A stretch of DNA of 64,000 nt from Alkalibacter saccharofermentans DSM 14828 (GCF_900128885.1 NZ_FQTU01000012.1:8941-72940); one strand, 5' to 3'; counted from the first letter of the stretch, positions 7,927 to 16,462 are shown. Translations and numbers: made by a program. Notes: a model not told the origin generated them from the sequence alone.

Positions 7927-8760
7927 ATGGAAAAAATGATTGAATTTAAAAATGTTGGTTATATTTATGAAAAACACGAAGGCGAAGGCACGATGGCCAT
8001 TGAGGATGTGAGTTTTTCCGTAAAAGAGGGTGAATTTATCGGAATCATAGGACACAATGGTTCGGGTAAATCCACTCTTTCAAAACTGATCAATGGCATT
8101 TTGTTTCCAACATCTGGAGAAGTTTGGGTAGCGGGGATAAATACAAATGATCATAGCCGTATATGGGATATAAGGCAGAGTGCAGGGATGGTCTTTCAAA
8201 ATCCGGACAACCAGCTAGTCGCTACAATGGTTGAAGAGGAAGTAGCTTTTGGTCCGGAGAATCTTGGAGTGGACCCAAAGGAAATACGCAAAAGAGTCGA
8301 TGAAGCATTAAAAACGGTGGAAATGGGAGCTTACAAAAACAAAAAGCCCCATCAGCTTTCAGGAGGGCAGAAACAGCGTATTGCCATTGCCGGAATACTG
8401 GCCATGAAGCCAAAATGCATAATATTGGATGAGCCTACGGCAATGCTCGATCCTTCTGGAAGAAAAGAAGTCATAGACACGATAAAAAGACTTAACAAAG
8501 ATGAAAACATAACGATACTCCATATAACCCACTACATGGATGAAGTAGTCGATGCCGACAGGATAATAGTCATGGACGAAGGTAAAATAGCCATGGAAGG
8601 GACTCCCAGAGAGGTTTTGTGCCAAGTGGAAAAACTTAAAGAATTGAGCCTGGACGTTCCTCAGATAACTGAACTGGCATATAGCCTTAGGGATGAAAAC
8701 ATGTCAATGGGATGGGGAGTGCTGACTGTGGAAGAGATGGTGAATCTGTTATGGCAATAG
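7927..8760 (+). CDS. ecfA1: ECF transporter energising ATPase EcfA1
   Basis: 277 aa ABC ATPase of the group II energy-coupling-factor transporter. The ATG at 7927 is preferred to an upstream TTG at 7897, which overlaps the terminator tail; ACGAGG lies about 6 bases before it. Walker A GHNGSGKST is at residues 42-50, the Q-loop reads VFQNPDNQLV, the signature is LSGGQKQR and Walker B ILDEPTAMLD. The VFQNPDNQ form is typical of EcfA proteins (CbiO-like). It forms a heterodimer with EcfA2 on the cytoplasmic face and powers shared S components. Overlaps ecfA2 by 10 bases. Confidence 0.95.
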   Translation: MEKMIEFKNVGYIYEKHEGEGTMAIEDVSFSVKEGEFIGIIGHNGSGKSTLSKLINGILFPTSGEVWVAGINTNDHSRIWDIRQSAGMVFQNPDNQLVATMVEEEVAFGPENLGVDPKEIRKRVDEALKTVEMGAYKNKKPHQLSGGQKQRIAIAGILAMKPKCIILDEPTAMLDPSGRKEVIDTIKRLNKDENITILHITHYMDEVVDADRIIVMDEGKIAMEGTPREVLCQVEKLKELSLDVPQITELAYSLRDENMSMGWGVLTVEEMVNLLWQ

Positions 8761-9614
8761 AAATAAAAGATTTATCACATATATATTCTCAAGGATCTCC
8801 CTTTGAATCAATTGCATTGAGTCAGATAAATGCCGTCATTGAGAAAGGTAGCTTTATTGGATTGATTGGCCATACGGGCTCAGGGAAGTCTACCTTTATT
8901 CAGCACCTCAATGTTTTATTAAAACCGACCTCAGGGCAGATTATTATCGATGGAGTTGATATAAACGACAAGTCTACTAATTCGAAATCGGTAAGGCAAA
9001 AGGTTGGATTGGTATTTCAGTATCCGGAGCATCAGCTTTTTGAGGAGAGCGTTGAAAAGGACGTTGCTTTTGGTCCGGAGAATCTCAAGTTGGATGAGAA
9101 GGAAATAAAGGCAAGGGTGAAAGAGGCCATTATCACAGTAGGACTCGATTATGAGAGCATAAGAAAAAAATCGCCATTTGAACTAAGTGGCGGCCAAATG
9201 CGGCGGGTAGCTATCGCCGGGGTCCTCGCGATGAAACCTGAGATACTTATTCTAGACGAACCCACTGCCGGACTTGACCCAAAAGGCAGGGAGGATATTT
9301 TAAATGTTATAAAAGAGCTCCATGACAGGGAACATATAACGGTAATCCTTGTGTCCCACAGCATGGAGGACATAGCCAAACATGTCGAAAAGATAATGGT
9401 AATGTGCGATGGGAAGATAAAGATTTTTGATACTCCGGAGAATGTTTTTTCCCAAGTTGAGCTTTTGGAGAAAATAGGTCTTGCGGTACCACAGGTCACG
9501 TACTTGATGAGAAAATTAAATGAAATGGACCCGTTGGTAAACCCAAATGTCTATACAGTACAACAGGCGAGAGAAGAAATTATAAGGATGATGAGGAGAA
9601 GAAAAGATGCTTAA
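8751..9614 (+). CDS. ecfA2: ECF transporter energising ATPase EcfA2
   Basis: 287 aa from ATG 8751 (an in-frame start 39 bases earlier would add 13 residues inside ecfA1). N-terminus MAIEIKDLSHIYSQGSPFE is typical of EcfA2. Walker A GHTGSGKST, Q-loop VFQYPEHQLFEE, signature LSGGQMRR and Walker B ILDEPTAGLDPKG are intact, followed by the H-switch SHSMEDI. It pairs with EcfA1 and EcfT. Both ends overlap the neighbours, a tight operon with translational coupling. Confidence 0.95.
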   Translation: MAIEIKDLSHIYSQGSPFESIALSQINAVIEKGSFIGLIGHTGSGKSTFIQHLNVLLKPTSGQIIIDGVDINDKSTNSKSVRQKVGLVFQYPEHQLFEESVEKDVAFGPENLKLDEKEIKARVKEAIITVGLDYESIRKKSPFELSGGQMRRVAIAGVLAMKPEILILDEPTAGLDPKGREDILNVIKELHDREHITVILVSHSMEDIAKHVEKIMVMCDGKIKIFDTPENVFSQVELLEKIGLAVPQVTYLMRKLNEMDPLVNPNVYTVQQAREEIIRMMRRRKDA

Positions 9615-10404
9615 GGACGTAACCATAGGTCAGTATTATCCTACGAATTCGTTCATCCACAAACTTGACCCAAGAACAAAGATACACTTTACATTTTTGT
9701 ATATAATCGCTCTATTTACCATCAACAACTTTTACGGCTATGTGGCGGCACTTGCATTGCTTTTGGGAATCACATTCGCTTCGAAAATTCCTGTAGGTTA
9801 CATCCTAAGAGGAATAAAAGGACTGGTGTTCATAATACTGATAACGGTCATGATCAATCTGTTCATGACTCCAGGGACACCAAGGGTGGAGCTTTGGCGG
9901 CTGACAATAACAGAAGAGGGAATTGAGATTGCAGCTTTCATGGCATTGAGGCTAATATTCCTAGTAACTGGAACCTCGATAATGACTCTCACCACATCAC
10001 CTATAGCCTTGACAGATGGGATAGAATATTCTCTAAAGGGCGTGCCTGTAGTAAAAAAATACTCCCACGAGCTTGCGATGATGATGACCATTGCTTTGAG
10101 GTTTATACCAACTTTGATGGAGGAGACCGACAGGATAATGAAAGCCCAAAAGGCACGTGGAGCAGACTTGGAAAACGGCAATTTAGTTCAGCGTGCAAAG
10201 AATTTGATACCGATTCTGGTGCCTCTTTTTGTGAGCGCCTTTAGGAGAGCTGACGAACTAGCAATAGCCATGGAAGCTAGGTGTTACAGAGGGGGACACA
10301 ATAGAACAAGGCTTAATGAGCTGAAATATCAAAAGCGGGATTTATTCGCCTATGGAGCTACATTGGGCATTATGGCCATAATTTTTGCTACGAGATGGAT
10401 TTAG
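9607..10404 (+). CDS. ecfT: ECF transporter transmembrane subunit EcfT
   Basis: 265 aa membrane protein, the coupling subunit between the two ATPases and the interchangeable substrate-binding S components. Several hydrophobic segments lie between residues about 25 and 125 and one is at the C-terminus. The cytoplasmic coupling helices carry the two alanine-arginine motifs: KARGAD and MEARCYRGG. In the second the usual glycine after AR is cysteine, a variant I associate with clostridial EcfT. The NLIPILVPLFVSAFRRADELA segment is also typical. It overlaps ecfA2 by 8 bases. Confidence 0.95.
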   Translation: MLKDVTIGQYYPTNSFIHKLDPRTKIHFTFLYIIALFTINNFYGYVAALALLLGITFASKIPVGYILRGIKGLVFIILITVMINLFMTPGTPRVELWRLTITEEGIEIAAFMALRLIFLVTGTSIMTLTTSPIALTDGIEYSLKGVPVVKKYSHELAMMMTIALRFIPTLMEETDRIMKAQKARGADLENGNLVQRAKNLIPILVPLFVSAFRRADELAIAMEARCYRGGHNRTRLNELKYQKRDLFAYGATLGIMAIIFATRWI

Positions 10405-10414
10405 GAGAATTTGA

Positions 10415-11149
10415 ATGAGAAACATACAGATACTCATTGAATACGATGGGACAGACTATTGCGGATGGCAGAAGCAAGTAAATGGCATAAGCGTGCAGGA
10501 AAAGATATTGAATTCATTAGGGAAAGTGATGAGGGACACTCAGAAAATAACAGGTTCAGGGAGGACTGATGCAGGGGTACATGCATGGGAACAATCGGCT
10601 AACTTTTATACTGAGAGCAAAATCCCTATAGATAGGGTTCCGTTGGCCCTTAATACCCATCTCCCGCCAGACATTAGGGTAATAGGAGCTGCCGAGAGAC
10701 CTGAGGAGTTTCACAGCAGGTATCACGCCGTAGGCAAGATATATGAATACAAAGTATTGACGGGTCAATTTCCAAGCGCCTTGAATAGAAACAGGTACTG
10801 GCATGTCAAAGATTCATTAGATATGGGAGAAATAGAAAAGGCAATGGCTTTTTTTAAGGGGACCCACGATTTCACGGCCTTTTCTTCAGCAAAGAGCAAA
10901 GTTGAGGACAAGGTAAGAACAGTAAACCGATTAGAGACTGAAATTGTTGGCCGGGAACTGATATTCCAAATTGAAGGAGACGGGTTTTTATACAATATGG
11001 TCAGGATAATAATTGGGACATTAATCGAAGTGGGAAGAGGTAAGCTAAAGGCTGAGGTCATTCCAAAAATCCTTGTTGCCAAAAACAGATCTTTGGCTGG
11101 TCCTACCGCTCCCCCTCAAGGTCTGTATCTGAAAAAAGTTTTATATTAA
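10415..11149 (+). CDS. truA: tRNA pseudouridine(38-40) synthase
   Basis: 244 aa. TruA isomerises U38-U40 in the anticodon stem-loop of many tRNAs. The N-terminus (ILIEYDGTDYCGWQKQ) and the catalytic-Asp motif GSGRTDAGVHA (about residues 46-56) are diagnostic, as is FLYNMVRIIIGTL near the C-terminus. GGAGAATTTG precedes the ATG, 10 bases after the ecfT stop. The ecf-truA-rplM-rpsI order is the classic Firmicutes arrangement. Confidence 0.97.
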   Translation: MRNIQILIEYDGTDYCGWQKQVNGISVQEKILNSLGKVMRDTQKITGSGRTDAGVHAWEQSANFYTESKIPIDRVPLALNTHLPPDIRVIGAAERPEEFHSRYHAVGKIYEYKVLTGQFPSALNRNRYWHVKDSLDMGEIEKAMAFFKGTHDFTAFSSAKSKVEDKVRTVNRLETEIVGRELIFQIEGDGFLYNMVRIIIGTLIEVGRGKLKAEVIPKILVAKNRSLAGPTAPPQGLYLKKVLY

Positions 11150-11162
11150 TGTTATGGATTTG

Positions 11163-11191
11163 TTGACATTGAAGCTAGGATATTATAAAAT
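11163..11191 (+). promoter_or_regulatory. Sigma-A promoter of rplM-rpsI
   Basis: TTGACA at 11163-11168, 17 bases, then TAAAAT at 11186-11191. It directly follows truA and gives a leader of roughly 75 bases before rplM. Confidence 0.75.
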
Positions 11192-11208
11192 ATACGTTGG
11201 CACGTTAT

Positions 11209-11231
11209 CTGATCCACTAGCCCCGGATCGG
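11209..11231 (+). promoter_or_regulatory. Leader stem-loop before rplM (possible L13 control element)
   Basis: CTGATCC (11209-11215) pairs with GGATCGG (11225-11231), a 7-bp stem with one G-U pair and a 9-base loop, in the untranslated leader of rplM. Many Firmicutes have an autoregulatory L13 leader at this place. Identity with that family is inferred from position and a stem-loop only; I cannot align it here. Confidence 0.4.
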
Positions 11232-11272
11232 TTAATTTATAAAGATTATTTAAGTTGAATGGAGGATGTAAT

Positions 11273-11716
11273 ATGAACGCAAGATCTACAGTTATGGCCA
11301 AAAGCGGCGAAGTAGAAAGAAAATGGTTCGTTGTTGACGCTGACGGCAAGACATTGGGACGATTAGCCAGCGAAGTTGCGAAAATTCTTCGCGGTAAAAA
11401 TAAACCTATCTATACACCACACGTTGATACAGGAGACTTTGTTATTGTAATCAACGCTGAGAAAATCGTACTTACAGGAAAGAAATTGGACCAAAAGATG
11501 TACAGAAGACACAGCGGCTACATAGGCGGCATGAAAGAGATGTCTTACAGAAAACTTTTGGCAGAAAAACCTGAATTTGTTATTGAGAAAGCTGTAAAAG
11601 GAATGCTTCCTCACAATATTCTGGGAAGACAAATGTTCAAAAAACTTAAGGTATACAAAGGCAGCGAGCATCCGCACGCGGCACAGAAGCCGGAAGTTTT
11701 GGAACTGAACGTTTAG
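11273..11716 (+). CDS. rplM: 50S ribosomal protein L13
   Basis: 147 aa from ATG 11273, 8 bases after TGGAGGATG; an upstream in-frame TTG at 11255 lacks a site. L13 is an early-assembly 23S-binding protein. KWFVVDADGKTLGRLASEVA, the HVDTGDFVIVINAEKI segment, and the GMLPHNILGRQMFKKLKVY motif near the C-terminus are diagnostic. It begins the two-gene rplM-rpsI operon under its own promoter. Confidence 0.98.
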   Translation: MNARSTVMAKSGEVERKWFVVDADGKTLGRLASEVAKILRGKNKPIYTPHVDTGDFVIVINAEKIVLTGKKLDQKMYRRHSGYIGGMKEMSYRKLLAEKPEFVIEKAVKGMLPHNILGRQMFKKLKVYKGSEHPHAAQKPEVLELNV

Positions 11717-11737
11717 AAAAGGGGAGGAGGAAATAAT

Positions 11738-12130
11738 ATGTCAAAGATACAATACCTAGGAACTGGAAGAAGAAAAAAATCTGTCGCCAGAGTTAGACTT
11801 TTGCCTGGAAACGGTAAGTTTACTGTAAATAAAAAAGACTTAAACGACTACTTTGGAATGGAAACCTTGAAGGTTATTGCAAAACAGCCGTTGACTCTAA
11901 CCGATTCTAACGACAAATTTGATATTGTAGTAAATGTTCACGGTGGAGGATTCACAGGACAAGCAGGAGCAATCAGACATGGAATCGCAAGAGCGCTTAT
12001 CAAAGCAGATGAAAACATGAGAGGCGACTTGAAAAAAGCCGGATTCTTGACAAGAGACTCAAGAATGAAGGAAAGAAAGAAATACGGTCTTAAAAAGGCA
12101 AGAAAAGCATCTCAATTCTCAAAGAGATAA
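11738..12130 (+). CDS. rpsI: 30S ribosomal protein S9
   Basis: 130 aa, the normal length of S9, whose C-terminal tail reaches the P-site tRNA. The start (IQYLGTGRRKKSVARVRL), GGGFTGQAGAIRHGIARAL and the basic end KKYGLKKARKASQFSKR are invariant features. AGGGGAGGAGG precedes the ATG. It is followed by a strong terminator, so the operon contains only rplM and rpsI. Confidence 0.98.
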   Translation: MSKIQYLGTGRRKKSVARVRLLPGNGKFTVNKKDLNDYFGMETLKVIAKQPLTLTDSNDKFDIVVNVHGGGFTGQAGAIRHGIARALIKADENMRGDLKKAGFLTRDSRMKERKKYGLKKARKASQFSKR

Positions 12131-12159
12131 TATCTTCTTTGCGTACGATGAGTATATTA

Positions 12160-12189
12160 AACCGCCAGGGAAATCCTGGCGGTTTTTTT
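12160..12189 (+). terminator. Rho-independent terminator after rpsI
   Basis: Stem AACCGCCAGG / CCTGGCGGTT (12160-12169 and 12175-12184), loop GAAAT, then a run of seven T. Strong canonical terminator of rplM-rpsI. Confidence 0.95.
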
Positions 12190-12227
12190 AATAGATGTAA
12201 ATATATTGAAATAGAAGGTGATTTTAA

Positions 12228-12857
12228 ATGGACTTGACTCAGGAAAGGGTAATACCAAAGCAGATGAATCCTAAAAATGGGATGCTCATCGAGCATCTAG
12301 AAAGATATAAATTTGCAGCCACCTTTGTAAGTGGAAGAGTGTTGGATATAGCCTGTGGTGCTGGCTATGGAAGCGAACTTCTTTTGGAGGGAAGTAAGAG
12401 AGGGGCTATAAAAGAGATAGTAGGCGCGGATATTGATGAGATAGCCGTGGAGTATGCTAGGGAGAACTACACCTTCGACAATGTTACCTACAGGGTTGCG
12501 GATGCTCTTAGCCTTAAACTTAAAGAAGAGCTTGGAAGCTTCGACTCGATAGTAAGTTTTGAGACGATTGAACACTTTGAAGGAGACGAGGTGTTCGTTA
12601 AAAATCTTTATGAGCTGCTCAAACCCGGAGGAGTGGCGATTATCTCGACGCCTTTTGGCAGGGGAAAAGATCAACCCTGCAAGAATCCATATCATGCCTA
12701 TCAATACAAAGAGGAAGAGTTCATGGAGGTATTGTCCATATTTGACGAAGTAGAGATGTATCACCAAAGAGACTCTGACATAGAACTGCCTTTGGAAGGA
12801 AAGAAATATTATCTGATGGTGGCGGTATGTAGGAAAAAACATAAAAATGCCATTTGA
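12228..12857 (+). CDS. Class I SAM-dependent methyltransferase, substrate unknown
   Basis: 209 aa. SAM-binding motif I is VLDIACGAGYGSELLL (about residues 39-54), the acidic residue of motif II is in VGADIDEIAVEYAREN, and motif IV is FDSIVSFETIEHF; the LKPGGVAIISTPFG strand follows. This is the Methyltransf_11/25-like class I fold, often found in small-molecule or sugar-linked methyltransferases. Substrate cannot be read from sequence. GAAGGTG lies about 8 bases before the ATG. It stands alone between the rpsI terminator and murI, so context does not add a function. Confidence 0.75.
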   Translation: MDLTQERVIPKQMNPKNGMLIEHLERYKFAATFVSGRVLDIACGAGYGSELLLEGSKRGAIKEIVGADIDEIAVEYARENYTFDNVTYRVADALSLKLKEELGSFDSIVSFETIEHFEGDEVFVKNLYELLKPGGVAIISTPFGRGKDQPCKNPYHAYQYKEEEFMEVLSIFDEVEMYHQRDSDIELPLEGKKYYLMVAVCRKKHKNAI

Positions 12858-13070
12858 CAAGGGGAGAAGATGAACTACATCAAAGCAAGGTATAAATGAA
12901 ATCATTCTATTGATGATGATTTTTCCCTTGCTAGGATTTATGGCAGCTATGGCTTCCCCAAAACCCGTTAAAAAACAGCAAAACGGCTGCAAGCGAACCT
13001 GTTTTTATGGTAAAATTATATGATGACGATTTGAGTGAAATATATTTAAATTTAAGATAACAGAAATGAG
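12858..13070 (+). other. Intergenic region with a weak small reading frame
   Basis: 213 bases. A frame from the ATG pair near 12914 encodes a short hydrophobic stretch (MMIFPLLGFMAAMASPKPVK) and then a charged tail to a stop near 13023, without a ribosome-binding site. CAAGGG near the methyltransferase stop and CCCTTG further on could pair. TAAAAT around 13011 might serve as a -10 for murI, but no good -35 is seen. I see no RNA gene here. Confidence 0.3.
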
Positions 13071-13895
13071 ATGATTGATTTGTCGGGGAAATCTTTGCCA
13101 ATAGGAGTAATGGATTCGGGAGTAGGCGGTTTGACGGTTGTCAGGGAGATAACCAAATTATTGCCCGGTGAAGATGTAATCTATTTTGGGGATTCAAAAA
13201 GAATGCCTTATGGAAACAGAAGCGAAGAAGAGATAGTGTTTTTGGCAAACAAGATAATAGAATTTTTGGAGGGGAAAAAAGTAAAGGCAATATTGCTAGC
13301 CTGCAATACTGTTTCCTCCCAAATAGAAAAGCTTGCTCACAACGTGCCTGTATTTGGAATAATAGAAGCCGGGTGCATGGCGGCTGTGGAAAGCAGCGAT
13401 GCGAAAAGCATAGGCCTCATAGCTACAGTGGCTACCGTGAAAAGTGGTGTCTATGACAGGACTTTAAAACAAATTGACAGAAGAAGAAGCTTTGTGTCGA
13501 ACGACAGCAGAAAATTGCCACAGGTCATTAATGATCAATTAAAGCACAAATATTTGCTTAATAAGCACATACATGAGTGTATAGATCCAATCTTGGAAAA
13601 AGGCGATATTACAGAGCTTATAATGGGATGCAGCCATTTTCCCATAATAGAAAATGAGATTGCAGAGTTATATCCAGGGCTTAAGCTCATAAATCCTGCG
13701 AATAAGCAGGTGCAGATGCTAAAGGATTATCTCGAGTCCAATGACTTGCTAAATCCGACCAAGGCAAAAAACATAGAGATATACACCACTGCCAGGATCA
13801 ATGAGTTTAAAGAGTCTTTGGATAGGCTTGAAATCGACAATTATGATCTGGAAAAAATAAGCTTGCTGGATGAAGATGAAGATATAGAGAAGTGA
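13071..13895 (+). CDS. murI: Glutamate racemase
   Basis: 274 aa, the usual length. Makes D-glutamate for peptidoglycan. The first catalytic Cys is in LLACNTVSS (about residue 74) and the second in MGCSHFP (about residue 183); the N-terminal IGVMDSGVGGLTVVREI and FGDSKRMPYGNRS motifs are family hallmarks. The usual forms are ACNTA/T and GCTHYP, so this is a slightly divergent member. An aspartate/hydantoin racemase is less likely because the DSGVGG and DSKRMPYG motifs are specific to MurI. The ribosome-binding site (GAAATGAG) is weak. It overlaps the region before trpS. Confidence 0.9.
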   Translation: MIDLSGKSLPIGVMDSGVGGLTVVREITKLLPGEDVIYFGDSKRMPYGNRSEEEIVFLANKIIEFLEGKKVKAILLACNTVSSQIEKLAHNVPVFGIIEAGCMAAVESSDAKSIGLIATVATVKSGVYDRTLKQIDRRRSFVSNDSRKLPQVINDQLKHKYLLNKHIHECIDPILEKGDITELIMGCSHFPIIENEIAELYPGLKLINPANKQVQMLKDYLESNDLLNPTKAKNIEIYTTARINEFKESLDRLEIDNYDLEKISLLDEDEDIEK

Positions 13896-13909
13896 GAGGA
13901 GACGTAAAT

Positions 13910-14911
13910 GTGGAAAGTCAAAAGAAGACGTTATACAGCGGAATACAACCTTCGGGTTCATTTACAATAGGGAATTACTTCGGAGCAATAAAAAACTGGG
14001 TAGACCTTCAGGAAGACTACAGCTGTTATTTTTGTGTAGTGGACCTTCATGCCTTGACAGTGCCTCAGGTTCCCAAGGATTTAAGAAAAAATAGCTATGA
14101 GTCATTTATAACCCTCCTTGCAGCAGGGTTGGATCCGGAAAAAGTAGCTATTTACTTCCAGTCACATGTTAGCGCCCATGCAGAGCTTGCGTGGATCTTA
14201 AACTGCTACTCTTATATGGGAGAGCTAGGAAGAATGACTCAGTTCAAGGATAAATCGCAAAAGCAGGGTGAAAATATCAGAGTAGGCCTCTATGGATATC
14301 CAGTCCTGATGGCTTCGGATATATTGCTTTATCAGACAGATCTAGTGCCTGTTGGCGAGGATCAGAAACAGCATCTCGAGTTGACAAGGGATATAGCAAA
14401 CAGATTCAACAATCTGTATTCACCGACATTCAAGGTACCGGATCCGTATATAGGGGAAAAAGGGGCTAGAATAATGAGTCTGCAGGAACCGAGTAAAAAG
14501 ATGTCAAAATCTGATGAAAACTCAAACTCATTTATTACCCTGAGAGACAGCAAGGATATCATAATCAAAAAGTTCAAAAGGGCGGTTACCGACTCGGATT
14601 CTCAAGTCAGGTTCGACAGGGTTGAAAAACCGGGAGTATCAAACTTGATGGAAATCTATAGCTGCGCGACCGACAAGGATTTTTCAGAGATAGAAAGAGA
14701 ATTTGAAGGAAAAGGGTATGGAGATTTCAAAATAGCTGTTGGGGAGGCAGTTGCTGATTCTCTGCAGCCTATACAGAAGCGCTTTGAAATGTTGAGTGAA
14801 GACAAGGCCTATGTGGAGGAGATAATTAAGAAAAGTACCGAAAAAACTCAAAGAGCCGCATTTAAAACCTTGAGCAAGGTGAAAAAGAAAGTAGGCCTCT
14901 ACTCCCTTTAG
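13910..14911 (+). CDS. trpS: Tryptophanyl-tRNA synthetase
   Basis: 333 aa from GTG 13910, chosen because GAGGAG at 13896-13901 is spaced 8 bases from it and the family starts a few residues before the YSGIQPSG motif. Class I synthetase: the HIGH-like signature is TIGNYFGA and the KMSKS loop is KKMSKSDEN. Also VPVGEDQKQHLELTRDIA, typical of bacterial TrpRS. Starts 14 bases after murI, likely in the same transcript. I see no T-box or trp leader in the space available. Confidence 0.97.
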   Translation: MESQKKTLYSGIQPSGSFTIGNYFGAIKNWVDLQEDYSCYFCVVDLHALTVPQVPKDLRKNSYESFITLLAAGLDPEKVAIYFQSHVSAHAELAWILNCYSYMGELGRMTQFKDKSQKQGENIRVGLYGYPVLMASDILLYQTDLVPVGEDQKQHLELTRDIANRFNNLYSPTFKVPDPYIGEKGARIMSLQEPSKKMSKSDENSNSFITLRDSKDIIIKKFKRAVTDSDSQVRFDRVEKPGVSNLMEIYSCATDKDFSEIEREFEGKGYGDFKIAVGEAVADSLQPIQKRFEMLSEDKAYVEEIIKKSTEKTQRAAFKTLSKVKKKVGLYSL

Positions 14912-14931
14912 TCTGTATTACCAAATTCAAA

Positions 14932-15080
14932 CTTTCAAAACCGGTTGAAGCTATTTGTTGGTTGTGATAAAATGTAGTTTACTCAAATTAAATATTAACG
15001 TATATATATGCATCTAAATGTGAGTTTACACATATAAATACAGAATTAATGAATAATTATTAACATAGCGGTTTTGAAAG
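14932..15080. repeat. 12-bp inverted repeat flanking the leader of the citrate synthase gene
   Basis: CTTTCAAAACCG at 14932-14943 is the exact reverse complement of CGGTTTTGAAAG at 15069-15080. The left arm is just upstream of the -35 box and the right arm is just before the ribosome-binding site. Because the left arm precedes the predicted transcript start, the two arms would not pair in RNA from this promoter; they could be protein-binding half sites or pair in read-through RNA from trpS. Confidence 0.6.
14945..14973 (+). promoter_or_regulatory. Predicted promoter of the citrate synthase-aconitase operon
   Basis: TTGAAG (14945-14950), 17 bases, TAAAAT (14968-14973). It leaves a leader of about 110 AT-rich bases before the start codon at 15093. 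Confidence 0.6.
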
Positions 15081-15092
15081 AGAGGAATTCAA

Positions 15093-16418
15093 ATGATTGA
15101 AAAAAAGATTTACGAATTCAACGCAGTTGACGTTGACGAACCTAACCTGTATGAAAATTATTTTCCTTATACAGAGATTCCGAAAATAAAATTTAATGGC
15201 AAAACCATAGATATGGATATACCTGAAGAGATATGGATAACTGACACTACTTTTCGGGACGGTCAGCAGTCGATGTCTGCATTTACAGTAGAACAGATCT
15301 CAAGGCTTTTTGATTATCTTCATCAGATAGACAACGGTACAGGATTGATCCGTACTTCGGAGTTTTTTCTTTATTCGGAAAAAGATCGGCAAGCTGTCTA
15401 CAAATGCATGGAGAAAGGATATGATTTTCCAAAAATCACTTCATGGATAAGAGCAAATGCAAATGACTTTGAATTGGTAAAAAGCATGGGAATCAAAGAA
15501 ACCGGACTATTGATGTCTTGTTCTGATTATCATATCTTCAAAAAACTGAAGTTAAATAGGTCAAGTTGCATGGAAAAGTATTTAGGCATAATTAAACAAG
15601 CGTTGGAGCAGGGCATCTTGCCAAGGTGCCACTTGGAAGATATAACAAGGGCGGATTTCTACGGCTTCGTATTGCCTCTGATTAAAAACATACAGGAGCT
15701 TGGTAAAGAAGCAGGAGTCCAAATAAAAATAAGGTTATGCGATACACTAGGTCTGGGAGTGCCATATCAAGGAGTGGATTTGCCGAGAAGCATACCGGAA
15801 ATGATACAGGAAATCAAAAATCAAGGAGGCGTGCCTTCTGAAGCTCTGGAATGGCATGGGCACAACGATTATCACAACGTAGTCACAAATGCCACCACCG
15901 CATGGCTTTACGGAGCGGCAGCCGTTAACACCACAATATTCGGTATAGGTGAAAGAACGGGAAATTGTCCCCTTGAAGGGATGCTCGTAGAGTACTGTCA
16001 ATTGAAAGATGACAAGAAGATCAACCTGACCATGATAAATGAGCTTAGGGACTTTTTTGAAAATGAGTTCAACTACTTTATCGATGTAAAAAGACCTTTT
16101 GTCGGTGACGACTTTAATATGACTAAGGCGGGAGTCCATGCTGATGGAATAATGAAGTACGAGGCCATATACAATTCCTTTGACACCAAGAAGATATTGA
16201 ATAGGCCAGTGGTCATCAAGGTGAATCAGGCTTCCGGTCTTGCCGGGATAGCGGCATGGATAAATAACTATTGTTCGTTTGTCGAAGATGACAAGGTGGG
16301 CAAAAAAGACCCATTGGTACTGAAAATAAAAACCTGGGTGGATGAGCAATATGAAAGAGGAAGAACAACTTCCATATCAGACGAGGAGCTTGCTGCATTT
16401 TTGGGTAGGCATAAATAG
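15093..16418 (+). CDS. Probable Re-type citrate synthase (isopropylmalate/homocitrate synthase family)
   Basis: 441 aa. Belongs to the DRE-TIM metallolyase family: the signature reads ITDTTFRDGQQ (residues about 49-59), metal-binding histidines are in EWHGHNDYHN, and GIGERTGNCPLEG follows. Such genes are commonly annotated as isopropylmalate or homocitrate synthase, but the N-terminus (EPNLYENYFPYTEIPKI), the SEFFLYSEKDRQAV and ITSWIRA segments and the absence of the long LeuA regulatory C-terminus agree, from memory, with the Re-citrate synthase of Clostridium kluyveri. Followed directly by aconitase, which supports a role in oxaloacetate to citrate conversion and glutamate synthesis. GAGAGG precedes the ATG. 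Homocitrate or citramalate activity remains possible. Confidence 0.78.
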   Translation: MIEKKIYEFNAVDVDEPNLYENYFPYTEIPKIKFNGKTIDMDIPEEIWITDTTFRDGQQSMSAFTVEQISRLFDYLHQIDNGTGLIRTSEFFLYSEKDRQAVYKCMEKGYDFPKITSWIRANANDFELVKSMGIKETGLLMSCSDYHIFKKLKLNRSSCMEKYLGIIKQALEQGILPRCHLEDITRADFYGFVLPLIKNIQELGKEAGVQIKIRLCDTLGLGVPYQGVDLPRSIPEMIQEIKNQGGVPSEALEWHGHNDYHNVVTNATTAWLYGAAAVNTTIFGIGERTGNCPLEGMLVEYCQLKDDKKINLTMINELRDFFENEFNYFIDVKRPFVGDDFNMTKAGVHADGIMKYEAIYNSFDTKKILNRPVVIKVNQASGLAGIAAWINNYCSFVEDDKVGKKDPLVLKIKTWVDEQYERGRTTSISDEELAAFLGRHK

Positions 16419-16462
16419 AAAGTTGTTGAAATGAAACTAAATTTAGATAGGAGATGTGGTTA

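Noticed and set aside
12297..12992. 231-codon minus-strand open frame over the methyltransferase gene and the gap before murI
   Set aside because: The plus-strand methyltransferase has clear SAM motifs and a ribosome-binding site; the minus frame shows no recognisable domain.
13071..13895. Aspartate or hydantoin racemase instead of glutamate racemase
   Set aside because: The DSGVGGLTV and FGDSKRMPYG motifs are specific to MurI.
13860..13909. T-box or trp leader before trpS
   Set aside because: Only 14 bases separate murI and trpS; there is no room for a T-box.
15093..16418. Annotation as leuA or nifV
   Set aside because: No regulatory C-terminal domain, no leuBCD or nif genes nearby, and the next gene is aconitase; motifs fit Re-citrate synthase better. 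Kept as an alternative only.
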